The notes below the pieces were generated by a model that ran no database searches, had not been told where the DNA came from, and saw nothing but the letters and a program-made list of their open reading frames with translations. A program made the position numbers and the translations under genes. From the NCBI RefSeq assembly GCF_018861125.1, contig NZ_JAHKQN010000005.1, positions 227,939-291,938 on the forward strand: 64,000 nucleotides of DNA, in the 5' to 3' direction. Below, piece by piece: positions 26,468-35,799 of the stretch. Source of the stretch: Cellulophaga baltica. GTDB lineage: Bacteria > Bacteroidota > Bacteroidia > Flavobacteriales > Flavobacteriaceae. Every line of letters starts with the position of its first letter. The first letter of the stretch is position 1.

Positions 26468-27179
26468 ATCTTCGTTCTCTATTTTGGTAATTTAAAATTG
26501 CTTCAACTAATTGCTGTTCATTAAAATCGGGCCACAACACATTAGTGAAATACAGTTCTGCATATGCTATCTGCCAGAGTAAAAAATTACTTATCCTATG
26601 CTCACCACTTGTGCGTATAAGTAAGTCTACATCTGGTATATTATGCGTGTAAAGATGGTTATTAATAATGATTTCATCAATATTTTCCGATGAAATTATA
26701 TTATTTTTAACTTTGACACTAATATTTTTAACTGCATTGACAAGCTCTTCACGGGCTCCATAGCTAAGCGCAAGGGTTAAAGTTAACCCCGTATTGCCAC
26801 TGGTTTTATTGGTAACTTCAGTGATTTCTTTAAAAGCCTTTTTAGGCAAAGAATCTATATTTCCAATGGTATTAAAACGCACATTATTATCTAAAAATGT
26901 GTTTAATTCTTTCTTTAATTGAGTTGCTAAAAGCTTCATTAAAGTATCAACTTCAAATTTTGGTCGGTTCCAATTTTCAGTTGAAAAAGCGTATAATGTA
27001 AGGTAAGGCACACCTATTTTCACACAAGACTCTACTATTTTTTTTACTGCTTTAGCCCCGTGCTCATGACCAAAAACTCGCATTTTGCCTTTTTGTTTTG
27101 CCCACCTACCATTACCATCCATAATAATAGCTAGGTGCTGTGGCAACTTATCTTTATCTATATTTTCTATAGTGTTCAT
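26439..27179 (-). CDS. uppS: Isoprenyl transferase (undecaprenyl diphosphate synthase)
   Basis: Condenses isopentenyl diphosphate onto farnesyl diphosphate to give the C55 carrier lipid for peptidoglycan and other glycans. The 246-residue cis-prenyltransferase shows the substrate motif 'LAIIMDGNGRWAKQKG' (16-31, catalytic D21), 'YLTLYAFSTENWNRP' (about 66-80) and 'DVDLLIRTSGEHRISNFLLW' (about 184-203). It follows the DUF6089 gene by 6 bp and its 3' end overlaps the bamA start, so these genes form a tight operon for envelope building. Confidence 0.96.
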   Translation of the reverse strand: MNTIENIDKDKLPQHLAIIMDGNGRWAKQKGKMRVFGHEHGAKAVKKIVESCVKIGVPYLTLYAFSTENWNRPKFEVDTLMKLLATQLKKELNTFLDNNVRFNTIGNIDSLPKKAFKEITEVTNKTSGNTGLTLTLALSYGAREELVNAVKNISVKVKNNIISSENIDEIIINNHLYTHNIPDVDLLIRTSGEHRISNFLLWQIAYAELYFTNVLWPDFNEQQLVEAILNYQNRERRFGKTSEQLN

Positions 27180-27185
27180 ATACTA

Positions 27186-27878
27186 CTAATCAAAACAATC
27201 GGAACAAGGTTTTCTTTTAAAGGTATACGTTAGTGTCAACCCTGAAAAAACATACCAATCATTACTAAAAATATTACCAAACGAAACATCTAATGGTTCT
27301 AAATTTGGATCTTCCGGATTACTAAAATCTAAATTATCCGTAAATGTATAGCGCGCACCTATTTCACCTCCAAGAATAAAAAACTGACTTAATCTATACT
27401 TAAAACCAATTGTCATTGGAATGGCAAAAGCACCATCACGTTGCTCATAATCGATTACAAAGTTAGCATCTATATAATTATAATCATACCTAAAATACGT
27501 AATTCCTGTATAAAGGTACGGTGTAAATGCCGGCCCTAACTTATGCAAATTATAATCTGTAAAATTAAACTCTAGTCCTGCTGAAATTTCTAAAATATCA
27601 TTATCTACAACATAAGCACGTTCTTGTCTTGAACTTAAATTAGATTTTGTATCATCAGCAGTAAACTCACCATATAGAATACTGGCACGCCAAGCATACC
27701 TCTTACTTTTATTCCATTTAAACACACCTCCAAAACCAACTCCCGAAGGTGAAATATAATTGGTTTTACCTACATCTCCTATATTATTTACACCGCCAGC
27801 CATTATTCCAACCTCATAGGTCTGCCCTCTCATTATAAAAAATGAAAAGACAATAAGTAATGTAAAAAATGTCTTCAT
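27186..27878 (-). CDS. DUF6089 family outer-membrane-type beta-barrel protein
   Basis: A 230-residue exported protein. I chose ATG at 27878 (MKTFFTLLIVFSFFIMRGQ), giving a signal peptide of about 19 residues. The mature protein opens 'YEVGIMAGGVNNIGDVGKT', typical of this family, and continues in alternating strands with many aromatic residues, suggesting a small eight-stranded barrel or surface-exposed beta protein. It ends in a short cysteine-containing tail (KPCSDCFD). The family regularly neighbours uppS and bamA in Bacteroidota, implying an envelope role, but no activity is known. Confidence 0.85.
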   Translation of the reverse strand: MKTFFTLLIVFSFFIMRGQTYEVGIMAGGVNNIGDVGKTNYISPSGVGFGGVFKWNKSKRYAWRASILYGEFTADDTKSNLSSRQERAYVVDNDILEISAGLEFNFTDYNLHKLGPAFTPYLYTGITYFRYDYNYIDANFVIDYEQRDGAFAIPMTIGFKYRLSQFFILGGEIGARYTFTDNLDFSNPEDPNLEPLDVSFGNIFSNDWYVFSGLTLTYTFKRKPCSDCFD

Positions 27879-27994
27879 GAATTTAAAAGTTTGCAAATAT
27901 AACAATTTCAATAGTTTGTAAAATTGAAATTATTAGATTTATGTTCTCTCTTTGATAAACAACTTTTAGCGTTTTTTATTGTCATATAAACCAA

Positions 27995-28876
27995 TCAATT
28001 GCGCCTATCTTCACCCCAAAGCAATTTATTGCGTAGTGTTTTAAAAAAACTTTCAGAAGTATATTCTATCATTTTTATAGTAAATGATGATTTTTTTATA
28101 ATAATTTCTGTGCCATTTGCCACCGTAGCGATTCTAGAATCCAAAGAAACTAAATGATTATCTTCTCTACCAGAAACCTTTAAACGTATTGTCGTTTCAT
28201 CAGCAATTACTAATGGGCGTGCATTTAAATTATGTGGTGCAATTGGTGTTAGAATTAAAGATTTAGCTGTTGGCGCAATTACTGGTCCGCCACAACTTAA
28301 AGAATACCCTGTTGAACCTGTTGGTGTTGCCACTATTAAACCGTCTGCCCAATATGATGTTAAATACTCATTATTTAAATGCGTATCAACGGTAATCATA
28401 GATGTAGTATCTTTTCTACTTACCGTAACTTCATTTAGCGCAAAATTTAGTTTTTCAAACTCTTCCATAGGCGGGTTTGTAGTAACCTCTACCAAACTAC
28501 GTTCTACAATAGTAAATTCTCCAGCAATAAATTCCGTTACTAAATTACGAACATCCTCTTTTTGAAAAGTAGACAAAAACCCTAATCGCCCAGTATTTAC
28601 ACCTACTATAGGAATATCTAAATTTTGAACATAGGTGATTGCTCTTAAAACAGTACCGTCACCTCCAAAACTCACAAACATATCGAAAGTGCTATCTAAA
28701 CCTTCTTCCGTATTAAAAAGCGGGTATTCTTGTAGATTACCAGATTTACTTAGTAATTGATAAAACTCTTCTTCAAAAAAAACTTCTGACGACGATTTAC
28801 TTAACTCGTCAAGCAACTCGATTACATAATCAAGAGCATTATCAGTATACGTTTGCCCGTAAACAGCAATCTTCAT
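27995..28876 (-). CDS. nadK: NAD kinase
   Basis: Phosphorylates NAD to NADP in the cytosol. The 293-residue protein carries the GGDGT motif at residues 71-75 ('VSFGGDGTVLRAIT'), 'GVNTGRLGFLSTF' (about 92-104), the substrate motif 'NEVTVSRKDTTSMI' (about 148-161) and 'WADGLIVATPTGSTGYSLSCGG' segment (about 176-197). It lies 5 bp downstream of the CBS-domain gene and about 115 bp upstream of DUF6089, in the same orientation as the envelope genes. Confidence 0.96.
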   Translation of the reverse strand: MKIAVYGQTYTDNALDYVIELLDELSKSSSEVFFEEEFYQLLSKSGNLQEYPLFNTEEGLDSTFDMFVSFGGDGTVLRAITYVQNLDIPIVGVNTGRLGFLSTFQKEDVRNLVTEFIAGEFTIVERSLVEVTTNPPMEEFEKLNFALNEVTVSRKDTTSMITVDTHLNNEYLTSYWADGLIVATPTGSTGYSLSCGGPVIAPTAKSLILTPIAPHNLNARPLVIADETTIRLKVSGREDNHLVSLDSRIATVANGTEIIIKKSSFTIKMIEYTSESFFKTLRNKLLWGEDRRN

Positions 28877-28881
28877 AAGCG

Positions 28882-29538
28882 TTATACGTTTAAAAATTTA
28901 TTTAAATAATCTGATCTTTGTTTTAAATCTTCCAAAAATTGATCATCGTTATTCCCAAACATAATGGTGTAGTTGTAACGCCTAAATGATTGAATTATCT
29001 CATTCAAATTTGTAGTTCCAATTTTTAAAGTTATCTGTACAACATCATTTTTACTATCCGAAACAAAGCCACCCAATAACTTTGTGTTATTACTTTCAAC
29101 TATTTGTGATATTTCACTAAAAGAATAATCTTTTGTACCTTTTGCAACTACAAGAATACCACCTGGCTCAGTAAAAAAAGGAGTATCTATAAATATTTCA
29201 ACAATATCATTAAGATCATAATACCCACATACACGGCCATCTTCATCAAGCACAGGAATTAAGTTTGCCTCATTACGAGCAAAAGCTTCTAAAACATCTA
29301 ACCAAGAAGTATGTTTTTTTACAAAAACAGCTTCTAAATTATACCTGTAATCATCAATTTTCCCTGAAGAATCCAAAACCGCCATGTCATTTTCAGAAAT
29401 AACTCCTAAAAACTTATCATCAGCAACAATTGCCACATGAGAATATATGGTACCTTTAAAAAACTTAACAACATTCTTCATGGAATCTTCCATGTTAAAA
29501 ACCGGAATTGTATCTATTATGTGAGATTGTATATTCAT
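28882..29538 (-). CDS. CBS domain-containing protein
   Basis: A 218-residue cytosolic protein. Residues about 1-60 and 65-125 form a CBS (Bateman) pair ('HVAIVADDKFLGVISENDM', 'LIPVLDEDGRVCGYYDLND'), usually an adenosyl-nucleotide sensor. Residues about 135-218 resemble an ACT-like regulatory fold ('GGILVVAKGTKDYSFSEIS', 'FVSDSKNDVVQITLKIG'). It is the first gene before nadK, with 5 bp between, which suggests that it senses adenylate or NAD status, though that is inference. It is divergent from pdxJ. Confidence 0.85.
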   Translation of the reverse strand: MNIQSHIIDTIPVFNMEDSMKNVVKFFKGTIYSHVAIVADDKFLGVISENDMAVLDSSGKIDDYRYNLEAVFVKKHTSWLDVLEAFARNEANLIPVLDEDGRVCGYYDLNDIVEIFIDTPFFTEPGGILVVAKGTKDYSFSEISQIVESNNTKLLGGFVSDSKNDVVQITLKIGTTNLNEIIQSFRRYNYTIMFGNNDDQFLEDLKQRSDYLNKFLNV

Positions 29539-29596
29539 GTAAAATTATTAAAATGCAAATTACTAATTAAATATGGCAAAAAGTATGCCTTATTCG

Positions 29597-29604
29597 TATT
29601 TTTG
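29597..29604 (+). promoter_or_regulatory. Possible -7 element before pdxJ
   Basis: TATTTTTG matches TAnnTTTG 24 bp before the pdxJ ATG. The -33 region has no clear TTG. Confidence 0.35.
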
Positions 29605-29627
29605 TATAATAAACACCGATAAAGAAC

Positions 29628-30356
29628 ATGACTAAATTAAGTGTTAATGTAAATAAAATCGCCACTTTGAGAAATGCTAGAGGTGGCAACATGCCAAACC
29701 TCTTAAAAGTTTCGAGTGATATTGAAAGTTTTGGTGCACAAGGCATTACTATTCACCCAAGACCAGACGAGAGACATATTAAGTATAACGACGCAAGAGA
29801 CCTAAAAAGTATTGTAAAAACAGAATACAATATTGAAGGCAACCCAAACCCGAAATTTATCGACTTAGTTTTAGAGGTAAAACCAACGCAAGTCACATTG
29901 GTACCTGATGCTATTGACGCAATTACATCAAACGCTGGCTGGGACACCGTTAAACATTTTGACTTTTTAAAAGAGGTTATACAGACTTTTAAAGACAACA
30001 ATATTAGAACTTCAATTTTTGTTAACCCTAACAATAAAATAATTGAAAATGCCGCTAAAATTGGCACTGACAGAATAGAACTTTATACCGAAAGTTACGC
30101 TGACAATTTTAGCAAAGCAACGACTGAAGAAGAAAAGCATAAAGCTATTGAAGCTTTTATTACGGCTGCAGAAACCGCAAATCAAGTAGAACTTGGCATT
30201 AATGCAGGTCATGATTTAAGCTTAGATAACATTAAATATTTTAATGATAATATTCCTAACCTTTTAGAAGTTTCAATTGGTCACGCATTAATTTGCGAAT
30301 CACTATACTTAGGACTAGAGAACGTGGTTAATATGTATTTAAACAAACTTAAATAA
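29628..30356 (+). CDS. pdxJ: Pyridoxine 5'-phosphate synthase
   Basis: Condenses 3-amino-2-oxopropyl phosphate with deoxyxylulose phosphate to make pyridoxine 5'-phosphate (DXP-dependent vitamin B6 route). The 242-residue TIM barrel has 'SVNVNKIATLRNARGGNMP' (5-23), 'GAQGITIHPRPDERHI' (about 37-52), 'PTQVTLVPDAIDAITSNAGW' (about 85-104) and 'ELGINAGHDLSLDNI' (about 187-201). Its stop overlaps the start of the downstream hydrolase by one base (TAATG), so the two are co-translated. Confidence 0.95.
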   Translation: MTKLSVNVNKIATLRNARGGNMPNLLKVSSDIESFGAQGITIHPRPDERHIKYNDARDLKSIVKTEYNIEGNPNPKFIDLVLEVKPTQVTLVPDAIDAITSNAGWDTVKHFDFLKEVIQTFKDNNIRTSIFVNPNNKIIENAAKIGTDRIELYTESYADNFSKATTEEEKHKAIEAFITAAETANQVELGINAGHDLSLDNIKYFNDNIPNLLEVSIGHALICESLYLGLENVVNMYLNKLK

Positions 30357-31129
30357 TGCAACTTTTACATTCACAAATATTCGGCGAGGGAGAACCTTTA
30401 TTAATCTTACATGGTTTTTTAGGCATGTCTGACAATTGGAAGAGATTAGGAAATCAATATGCCGAAAAAAATCATCAAGTCCACTTAATAGATCAGAGGA
30501 ATCACGGAAAAAGTTTTCATTCTAAAGATTTTAATTATGACTTTCTTGTAGAAGATTTAAAATTTTACATGAATCATTATTCTATTTCTTCTGCCATTAT
30601 TTTAGGACATTCCATGGGAGGTAAAACAGTAATGCAATTTGCTTGCACCTACCCTGAAATGACTAAAAAATTAATTGTTGCGGATATTGCTCCTAGATAT
30701 TACCCACCACATCACCACCTTATTATAGATTCATTAAACAAGATTGATCTAGGTAGTCTCACAAAAAGATCTGAAGCAGATGAGTTTTTAGCAAACTACA
30801 TAACTGATTTTGGCACCCGCCAGTTTTTATTAAAAAACTTATACTGGATTGAAAAAGGAAAATTAGCTTTCCGAATGAATTTACCAGTTTTAAGTGAGCG
30901 TATGGAAGAAGTTGGTGAAAACATAAACCCAACTGACAACTATGAAGGACCTACTTTATTTTTAAAAGGAGATCAATCAGAATACATCACAAAAGAAGAC
31001 ACTCCAGAAATTAAACGTCATTTCCCTAAAGCAGAAATAAAAACTATTGATAACGCAGGTCACTGGTTACATGCTCAAAATCCAAAACAGTTTTTTGATT
31101 TTTCATATGAGTTCATGATATCATCATAA
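30356..31129 (+). CDS. Alpha/beta-fold hydrolase (YbfF-like esterase)
   Basis: A 257-residue cytosolic serine hydrolase. It has the oxyanion segment 'LLILHGFLGMSDNWKRLG' (about 15-32), the conserved 'VHLIDQRNHGKSFHS' (about 42-56), the nucleophile elbow 'ILGHSMGGKTVMQ' (about 82-94) and the late histidine in 'IDNAGHWLHAQNP' (about 229-241). This pattern resembles E. coli YbfF-type short-chain acyl esterases. The substrate is unknown. It is translationally coupled to pdxJ. Confidence 0.9.
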   Translation: MQLLHSQIFGEGEPLLILHGFLGMSDNWKRLGNQYAEKNHQVHLIDQRNHGKSFHSKDFNYDFLVEDLKFYMNHYSISSAIILGHSMGGKTVMQFACTYPEMTKKLIVADIAPRYYPPHHHLIIDSLNKIDLGSLTKRSEADEFLANYITDFGTRQFLLKNLYWIEKGKLAFRMNLPVLSERMEEVGENINPTDNYEGPTLFLKGDQSEYITKEDTPEIKRHFPKAEIKTIDNAGHWLHAQNPKQFFDFSYEFMISS

Positions 31130-31182
31130 AACACTTAATTTTAAGTATATTTAATAACAGGTAAAAACAAAAACACACACTT

Positions 31183-31530
31183 ATGAAACTTATATTAAGA
31201 ATATTACTAAGCGCTATTGCTGTTGTAATTTTATCATACATACTACCAAATACATATGTTGACAATTATTTTACTGCCATAATTGTAGCTATTGTTTTAA
31301 GTTTACTAAACTTTATTGTAAAACCAATTTTAGTTATACTTACACTACCTGTAACCATATTAACACTAGGACTTTTCCTATTAATTATCAATGCAATAAT
31401 TATACTCTTAGCCAGTAATTTAATTGATGGTTTTAGGGTTGATGGGGTATTTTGGGCTATTATATTTAGCTTGTGTTTATCATTCTTACAATCTATTTTA
31501 TTTTCAGTTTTAAATGATGATAAAAATTAA
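31183..31530 (+). CDS. Phage-holin-superfamily-IV-like membrane protein (PF04020 type)
   Basis: A 115-residue inner-membrane protein of about four hydrophobic helices: residues about 3-22, 29-48, 52-78 and 88-110. The 'SLLNFIVKPILVILTLPVTI' stretch and a following 'LIDGFRVDGVFWAIIFS' are typical of chromosomal proteins placed in the 'mycobacterial 4-TM phage holin' family. No phage genes surround it; the name is a family label and the true function is unknown. Confidence 0.85.
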   Translation: MKLILRILLSAIAVVILSYILPNTYVDNYFTAIIVAIVLSLLNFIVKPILVILTLPVTILTLGLFLLIINAIIILLASNLIDGFRVDGVFWAIIFSLCLSFLQSILFSVLNDDKN

Positions 31531-31565
31531 CACATTAGGCTTTTGAAATTCAGCCACTTAAAAAC

Positions 31566-31596
31566 TTGCCACATTTTGTAAAATATAGTACTTTTG
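31566..31596 (+). promoter_or_regulatory. Promoter of tig
   Basis: TTG (31566-31568), 20 bp spacer, TACTTTTG (31589-31596): a full match to the Bacteroidota promoter consensus, 35 bp before the tig ATG. Confidence 0.6.
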
Positions 31597-31630
31597 CATC
31601 CCATTTTATTAGATGTAAATAGATATATAG

Positions 31631-32953
31631 ATGAATATCACTAAAGAACAGATTGACGATTTAAATGCTGTTGTAAAGGTTGCCGTTACAAAAGATGATT
31701 ACCAAGACAAGGTTGACACTATCTTAAAAGATTACAGGAAACAAGCAAATATTCCTGGATTTAGAAAAGGACAAGTGCCAATGGGTCTTATAAAAAAACA
31801 ATACGGTAAGGCTGTATTGGTAGAAGAAGTTAACAAACTAATTCAAGATAACCTTAACAAATACCTTACTGAAGAAAAATTAGACGTACTTGGTAACCCG
31901 TTACCAAAACAACGTGATAATTTTGATTGGGATGCTGAAAATTTTGATTTTGAATTTGAGTTAGGATTAGCCCCTAGCTTTGAAGTAGACTTAAAATCTA
32001 AAAAAGCAATTACTCAATATAAAATAGTTGCTGATGATAAAATGATTGATGAGCAAGTTGGACGTATTCAAAAACAATACGGAAAACTTACCAACAAAGA
32101 AGAAGTTAGCAAAAAAGACGAGGTTTCTGGAGTTTTCAAAAATGAAGAAGAGGAAATTGAAAATAAAGCTACTGTAGAATTAAGCAATTTAAAGAGTAAA
32201 AAAGCAATTGATGCTCTTGTTGGCTGTAAAGTTGGTGATGTTGTTACCTTAAACTCAAAAGGTTTATTTAAAGAAAATCAAGATTTAACTACTGCTTTAG
32301 GTATTCAAGCTGAGAAAGCTGAAAACCTTAAAGTTGATCTTACTTTCACTATTGAAGAAATTAATGAGAGAGAACCTGCTGCTTTAGATCAAGAATTATT
32401 TGATAAACTTTTTGGCAAAGATGCTGTAAAAACTACAGAAGAATTAAAAGCTAAAATAAAAGAAGATTCTGAACAACAATTCACACAACAGGCAGATCAA
32501 AAGTTATTAAATGATGTTACAGAAAACTTCATTGAAAACACAAAATTTGATTTACCAACTGAGTTCTTAAAAAAATGGATTCAATTAACTGGTGAAAAAG
32601 TTTTAACTGATGATGAAGCTGCTGCTGAATTTGAAAAATCAGAGAAAGGTTTACGCTATCAATTAATTGAAGGTAAAATAGTTACAGAAAACGAATTACA
32701 AGTTCAATTTGATGAATTGAAAGAATTCTCTAAAGGATTTATTAAATCTCAAATGGCACAATTTGGTCAACTAAACCCAGCTGAAGAAGAACTTGACAAC
32801 ATTGCTGGAAGAGTTTTATCTAACCAAGACGAAGTTAAACGTTTATCTGAACAACTAATGAGTCAAAAGTTAATTACGCTTTATAAAGAAAAAGCAAACT
32901 TAAAAACAAAAGAAGTTACTTACGAAAACTTTGTGAAGGAAGTTTACGGGTAG
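31631..32953 (+). CDS. tig: Trigger factor
   Basis: Ribosome-associated chaperone that shelters nascent chains at the exit tunnel. The 440-residue protein has the N-terminal ribosome-binding domain with the signature loop 'IPGFRKGQVPMGLIKKQYG' (about 40-58). A middle segment (about 150-250) corresponds to the FKBP-like position but is degenerate, as in other Bacteroidota, and the C-terminal helical arms follow. It is followed by a strong terminator, then clpP and clpX, the same order seen in many bacteria, linking folding and proteolysis. Confidence 0.93.
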   Translation: MNITKEQIDDLNAVVKVAVTKDDYQDKVDTILKDYRKQANIPGFRKGQVPMGLIKKQYGKAVLVEEVNKLIQDNLNKYLTEEKLDVLGNPLPKQRDNFDWDAENFDFEFELGLAPSFEVDLKSKKAITQYKIVADDKMIDEQVGRIQKQYGKLTNKEEVSKKDEVSGVFKNEEEEIENKATVELSNLKSKKAIDALVGCKVGDVVTLNSKGLFKENQDLTTALGIQAEKAENLKVDLTFTIEEINEREPAALDQELFDKLFGKDAVKTTEELKAKIKEDSEQQFTQQADQKLLNDVTENFIENTKFDLPTEFLKKWIQLTGEKVLTDDEAAAEFEKSEKGLRYQLIEGKIVTENELQVQFDELKEFSKGFIKSQMAQFGQLNPAEEELDNIAGRVLSNQDEVKRLSEQLMSQKLITLYKEKANLKTKEVTYENFVKEVYG

Positions 32954-32982
32954 TATTACATAAATAAAATAAGTATCTTTAC

Positions 32983-33015
32983 GGTGTTGAAAACAAGTTT
33001 TCAACACCTTTTTTT
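32983..33015 (+). terminator. Terminator between tig and clpP
   Basis: GGTGTTGAAAAC (32983-32994) and GTTTTCAACACC (32997-33008) form a perfect 12-bp stem with a two-base spacer followed by seven Ts. It is a textbook intrinsic terminator, or an attenuator limiting read-through into clpP. Confidence 0.85.
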
Positions 33016-33039
33016 ATTTAAAATCATATTTAAAAATTT

Positions 33040-33717
33040 ATGGATTACGGAAAAGAATTCAAGAATTACGCTATAAAAGATCAAGGTATTAGCAGCATGT
33101 ATTATGATAAAATCATGAGTAGCATGTACCCAACAAATATGACCCCAAATATTATTGAAGAACGTCAAATGAATGCAATTGCAATGGACGTTTTTTCAAG
33201 ATTAATGATGGACAGAATTATTTTTTTAGGAACTGGTATAAATGATCAAGTAGCTAATATTGTTCAAGCACAATTATTATTTTTAGAAAGTGCTGATGCT
33301 AATAAAGACATTCAAATTTACATTAACTCACCAGGCGGTAGCGTTTATGCAGGCTTAGGCATATACGATACAATGCAATACATAAAGCCAGATGTCGCTA
33401 CAATTTGTACCGGTATGGCCGCATCAATGGGTGCTGTATTATTATGTGCTGGCGAAAAAGGAAAGCGTAGCGGACTTACACATTCTCGTGTAATGATTCA
33501 CCAACCCTTAGGTGGTGCTCAAGGTCAAGCTAGTGATATTGAGATCACAGCGCGTGAGATCTTAAAATTGAAAGGAGAACTTTACGAAATTATCGCACAA
33601 CACTCTGGTCAAAGTCTTGAAAAAGTTCATGATGATAGTGATAGAGATTACTGGATGAAAGCTGCTGAAGCAAAAGATTACGGTATGATTGACGAGATTT
33701 TAGTAAGAGAAAAGTAA
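33040..33717 (+). CDS. clpP: ATP-dependent Clp protease proteolytic subunit
   Basis: Serine protease subunit that forms the double heptameric ring docked by ClpX. The 225-residue protein has the catalytic Ser129 in '[13 protein letters not shown]' and His154 in '[12 protein letters not shown]', and the third-residue Asp in the '[12 protein letters not shown]' stretch (about 195-206). '[19 protein letters not shown]' (about 94-112) supplies the oxyanion loop. The N-terminal about 30 residues precede the mature fold and are likely processed. It is followed by clpX after about 100 bp. Confidence 0.97.
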   Translation: MDYGKEFKNYAIKDQGISSMYYDKIMSSMYPTNMTPNIIEERQMNAIAMDVFSRLMMDRIIFLGTGINDQVANIVQAQLLFLESADANKDIQIYINSPGGSVYAGLGIYDTMQYIKPDVATICTGMAASMGAVLLCAGEKGKRSGLTHSRVMIHQPLGGAQGQASDIEITAREILKLKGELYEIIAQHSGQSLEKVHDDSDRDYWMKAAEAKDYGMIDEILVREK

Positions 33718-33821
33718 TGTTCTCGACAAAATAGAGAATCTACTACTTATTAGTAGAAATTTATAAAGCAACCAAAACACCTTATGAACTATGGTAAATT
33801 GTTTGCATTAGTATTAAAATT

Positions 33822-35057
33822 ATGACAAAAGAAAGTTTAGAATGCTCTTTTTGTGGAAGAAAAAAGCCTGAAACAAATTTATTGATTGCAGGTTTAGATG
33901 CGCATATTTGTGACAGATGTATAGAGCAAGCACATGGTATCGTTGCCGAAGAATCAAAACAAGCTAAAAATGATGATTTATCATCTGAATTGGTTTTAAA
34001 AAAACCACTAGAGATAAAAGATTTTTTAGACACTTTTATCATTGGACAAGAGCGAACGAAAAAAGTAATGTCTGTTGCTGTTTACAACCATTATAAAAGA
34101 TTATTGCAGCCTTCTTCTTCTGAAGATGATGTAGAAATACAGAAAAGTAATATTATCATGGTTGGTCAAACCGGTACTGGTAAAACATTAATGGCAAAAA
34201 CTATTGCAAGAATGCTAAACGTTCCTCTTGCTATTGTTGATGCCACTGTTTTGACTGAGGCTGGTTATGTTGGTGAAGATGTTGAAAGTATATTAACTAG
34301 ACTTTTACAGGCTGCAGATTACAATTTAGAAAAAGCAGAACGTGGCATTGTTTTTATTGATGAAATTGACAAAATAGCGCGCAAAAGCGACAACCCTTCA
34401 ATTACTAGAGATGTATCTGGTGAAGGTGTACAACAAGGTTTACTTAAACTTTTAGAAGGAACAACAGTTAATGTACCACCTAAAGGTGGTAGAAAACACC
34501 CAGATCAAAAATTTATTGAGGTAAATACTGAAAACATACTTTTTATTGCTGGTGGAGCTTTTGATGGTATTGAACGCGCAATTAATAAGCGTTTAAACAT
34601 GCAATCTATTGGTTACAGCGCAACTAAAGATGATGAGCAATTAGATGCTGAAAATATTTTACAATACATTATTCCAAAAGATTTAAAAGAGTTTGGATTA
34701 ATACCTGAAATAATTGGTAGGCTTCCTGTGTTAACACACATGAATCCTTTAGATGCAAAAACTCTTAGAGCAATTTTAACTGAGCCTAAAAATGCTATTA
34801 TTAAGCAATATGAGAAGTTGTTTAAAATGGATGAAGTTGATTTAAAAATCACTGATGATGCTTTAGATTATATTGTTGAAAAAGCAATTGAATACAAATT
34901 AGGAGCCAGAGGTTTACGTTCTTTATGTGAAGCTATCTTTACTGATGCTATGTTTACGCTACCAAGTAGCGAAGAAAAAGAGCTGAAAGTAACTAAGGCT
35001 TACGCTGAAAAGATGCTTTCATTTGATACTATTAAAAAACTAAAAGCAGTTTCTTAA
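33822..35057 (+). CDS. clpX: ATP-dependent Clp protease ATP-binding subunit ClpX
   Basis: AAA+ unfoldase that feeds substrates to ClpP. The 411-residue protein has the N-terminal zinc domain with C8, C11, C30 and C33, the Walker A motif GQTGTGKT at 115-122, Walker B '[14 protein letters not shown]' (about 177-190), the pore-loop 'GYVGEDVES' (148-156) and the C-terminal small AAA domain with '[15 protein letters not shown]'. ClpP partner loop (IGF/LGF type) is not obvious to me. It is downstream of clpP in the same orientation. Confidence 0.97.
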   Translation: MTKESLECSFCGRKKPETNLLIAGLDAHICDRCIEQAHGIVAEESKQAKNDDLSSELVLKKPLEIKDFLDTFIIGQERTKKVMSVAVYNHYKRLLQPSSSEDDVEIQKSNIIMVGQTGTGKTLMAKTIARMLNVPLAIVDATVLTEAGYVGEDVESILTRLLQAADYNLEKAERGIVFIDEIDKIARKSDNPSITRDVSGEGVQQGLLKLLEGTTVNVPPKGGRKHPDQKFIEVNTENILFIAGGAFDGIERAINKRLNMQSIGYSATKDDEQLDAENILQYIIPKDLKEFGLIPEIIGRLPVLTHMNPLDAKTLRAILTEPKNAIIKQYEKLFKMDEVDLKITDDALDYIVEKAIEYKLGARGLRSLCEAIFTDAMFTLPSSEEKELKVTKAYAEKMLSFDTIKKLKAVS

Positions 35058-35077
35058 AAAGAAACCTAAGTTTTCAT

Positions 35078-35117
35078 AAAGACAAAGCCTGTAATTTAAA
35101 TTACAGGCTTTGTCTTT
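35078..35117. terminator. 40-bp palindromic bidirectional terminator after clpX
   Basis: A perfect palindrome: half-site AAAGACAAAGCCTGTAATTT, then its exact reverse complement, followed by extra Ts on the plus strand. It sits between convergent genes (clpX and a hydrolase) and can terminate both. Confidence 0.85.
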
Positions 35118-35134
35118 TTTACATATATTATTGT

Positions 35135-35692
35135 TTAAGCACTGGCTTTACACTTTCTCATTGAAACCATTGTCAAAAACTCTTGACATATCTCTTTCGT
35201 AATTTTTTCATCAGAATACAACTCATGTCCAAAATCATCTATAACTTCAATCTCTAAATCTAAGTTAGTAGCCCATTCATCTGATGGTCTAAATTTATCA
35301 TTAGCACCATAAATAAAACGAGTATCAAATGAAGGTTTTTCTGTCTCTTTTCGAACTCTTGTTGATGAGACTGCATATAACGATTTAATTGGCAAACCAG
35401 CTAATCCAGCTTTATAAGCAATAGTACCACCAATACTAAACGCTAGGTAACGAGACGGTTCAGATTTTTTTTCTTTTTTCAATAATTCTGAAACTGCAAT
35501 ATCTATTCCTCCTGAAACAAAAGCATTATGTAAATTCTCCTCAGTTTCATTTTCAACATTAATCTGAGCCAACTCTTGACAATCATAATAAACAATATCA
35601 TAGTATTGTTGTAGATACCCTAAGTAAGATGTAACCCAAAGACCATTTCTGATCCCCCACATATCTGATAGAACTACTAATCTTTGCGCCAT
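35135..35692 (-). CDS. Small alpha/beta-hydrolase-like protein
   Basis: A 185-residue cytosolic protein with a minimal alpha/beta hydrolase layout: an early strand 'RLVVLSDMWG', a nucleophile-elbow-like 'YLAFSIGGTIAYKAG' (about 82-96), 'TRFIYGANDKFRPS' (about 122-135, acid position) and a late histidine in 'EVIDDFGHELYSD' (about 148-160). The lid region is missing, so it is shorter than most esterases. Substrate and role are unknown. A weaker alternative is a degenerate, non-enzymatic member. Confidence 0.7.
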   Translation of the reverse strand: MAQRLVVLSDMWGIRNGLWVTSYLGYLQQYYDIVYYDCQELAQINVENETEENLHNAFVSGGIDIAVSELLKKEKKSEPSRYLAFSIGGTIAYKAGLAGLPIKSLYAVSSTRVRKETEKPSFDTRFIYGANDKFRPSDEWATNLDLEIEVIDDFGHELYSDEKITKEICQEFLTMVSMRKCKASA

Positions 35693-35799
35693 AATTATAA
35701 TATCAATTGGTTAACGTTGAGTTAAATATAATTATTAAACGTAAGAATTACAATTATTGTTGTAGGAATTTACGCTATTAAACGTAAAAAATACATTTA

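Noticed and set aside
31183-31530. A 'phage holin' label suggesting a prophage remnant.
   Set aside because: The family is a widespread chromosomal membrane protein; no integrase, capsid, tail or lysin genes lie near.
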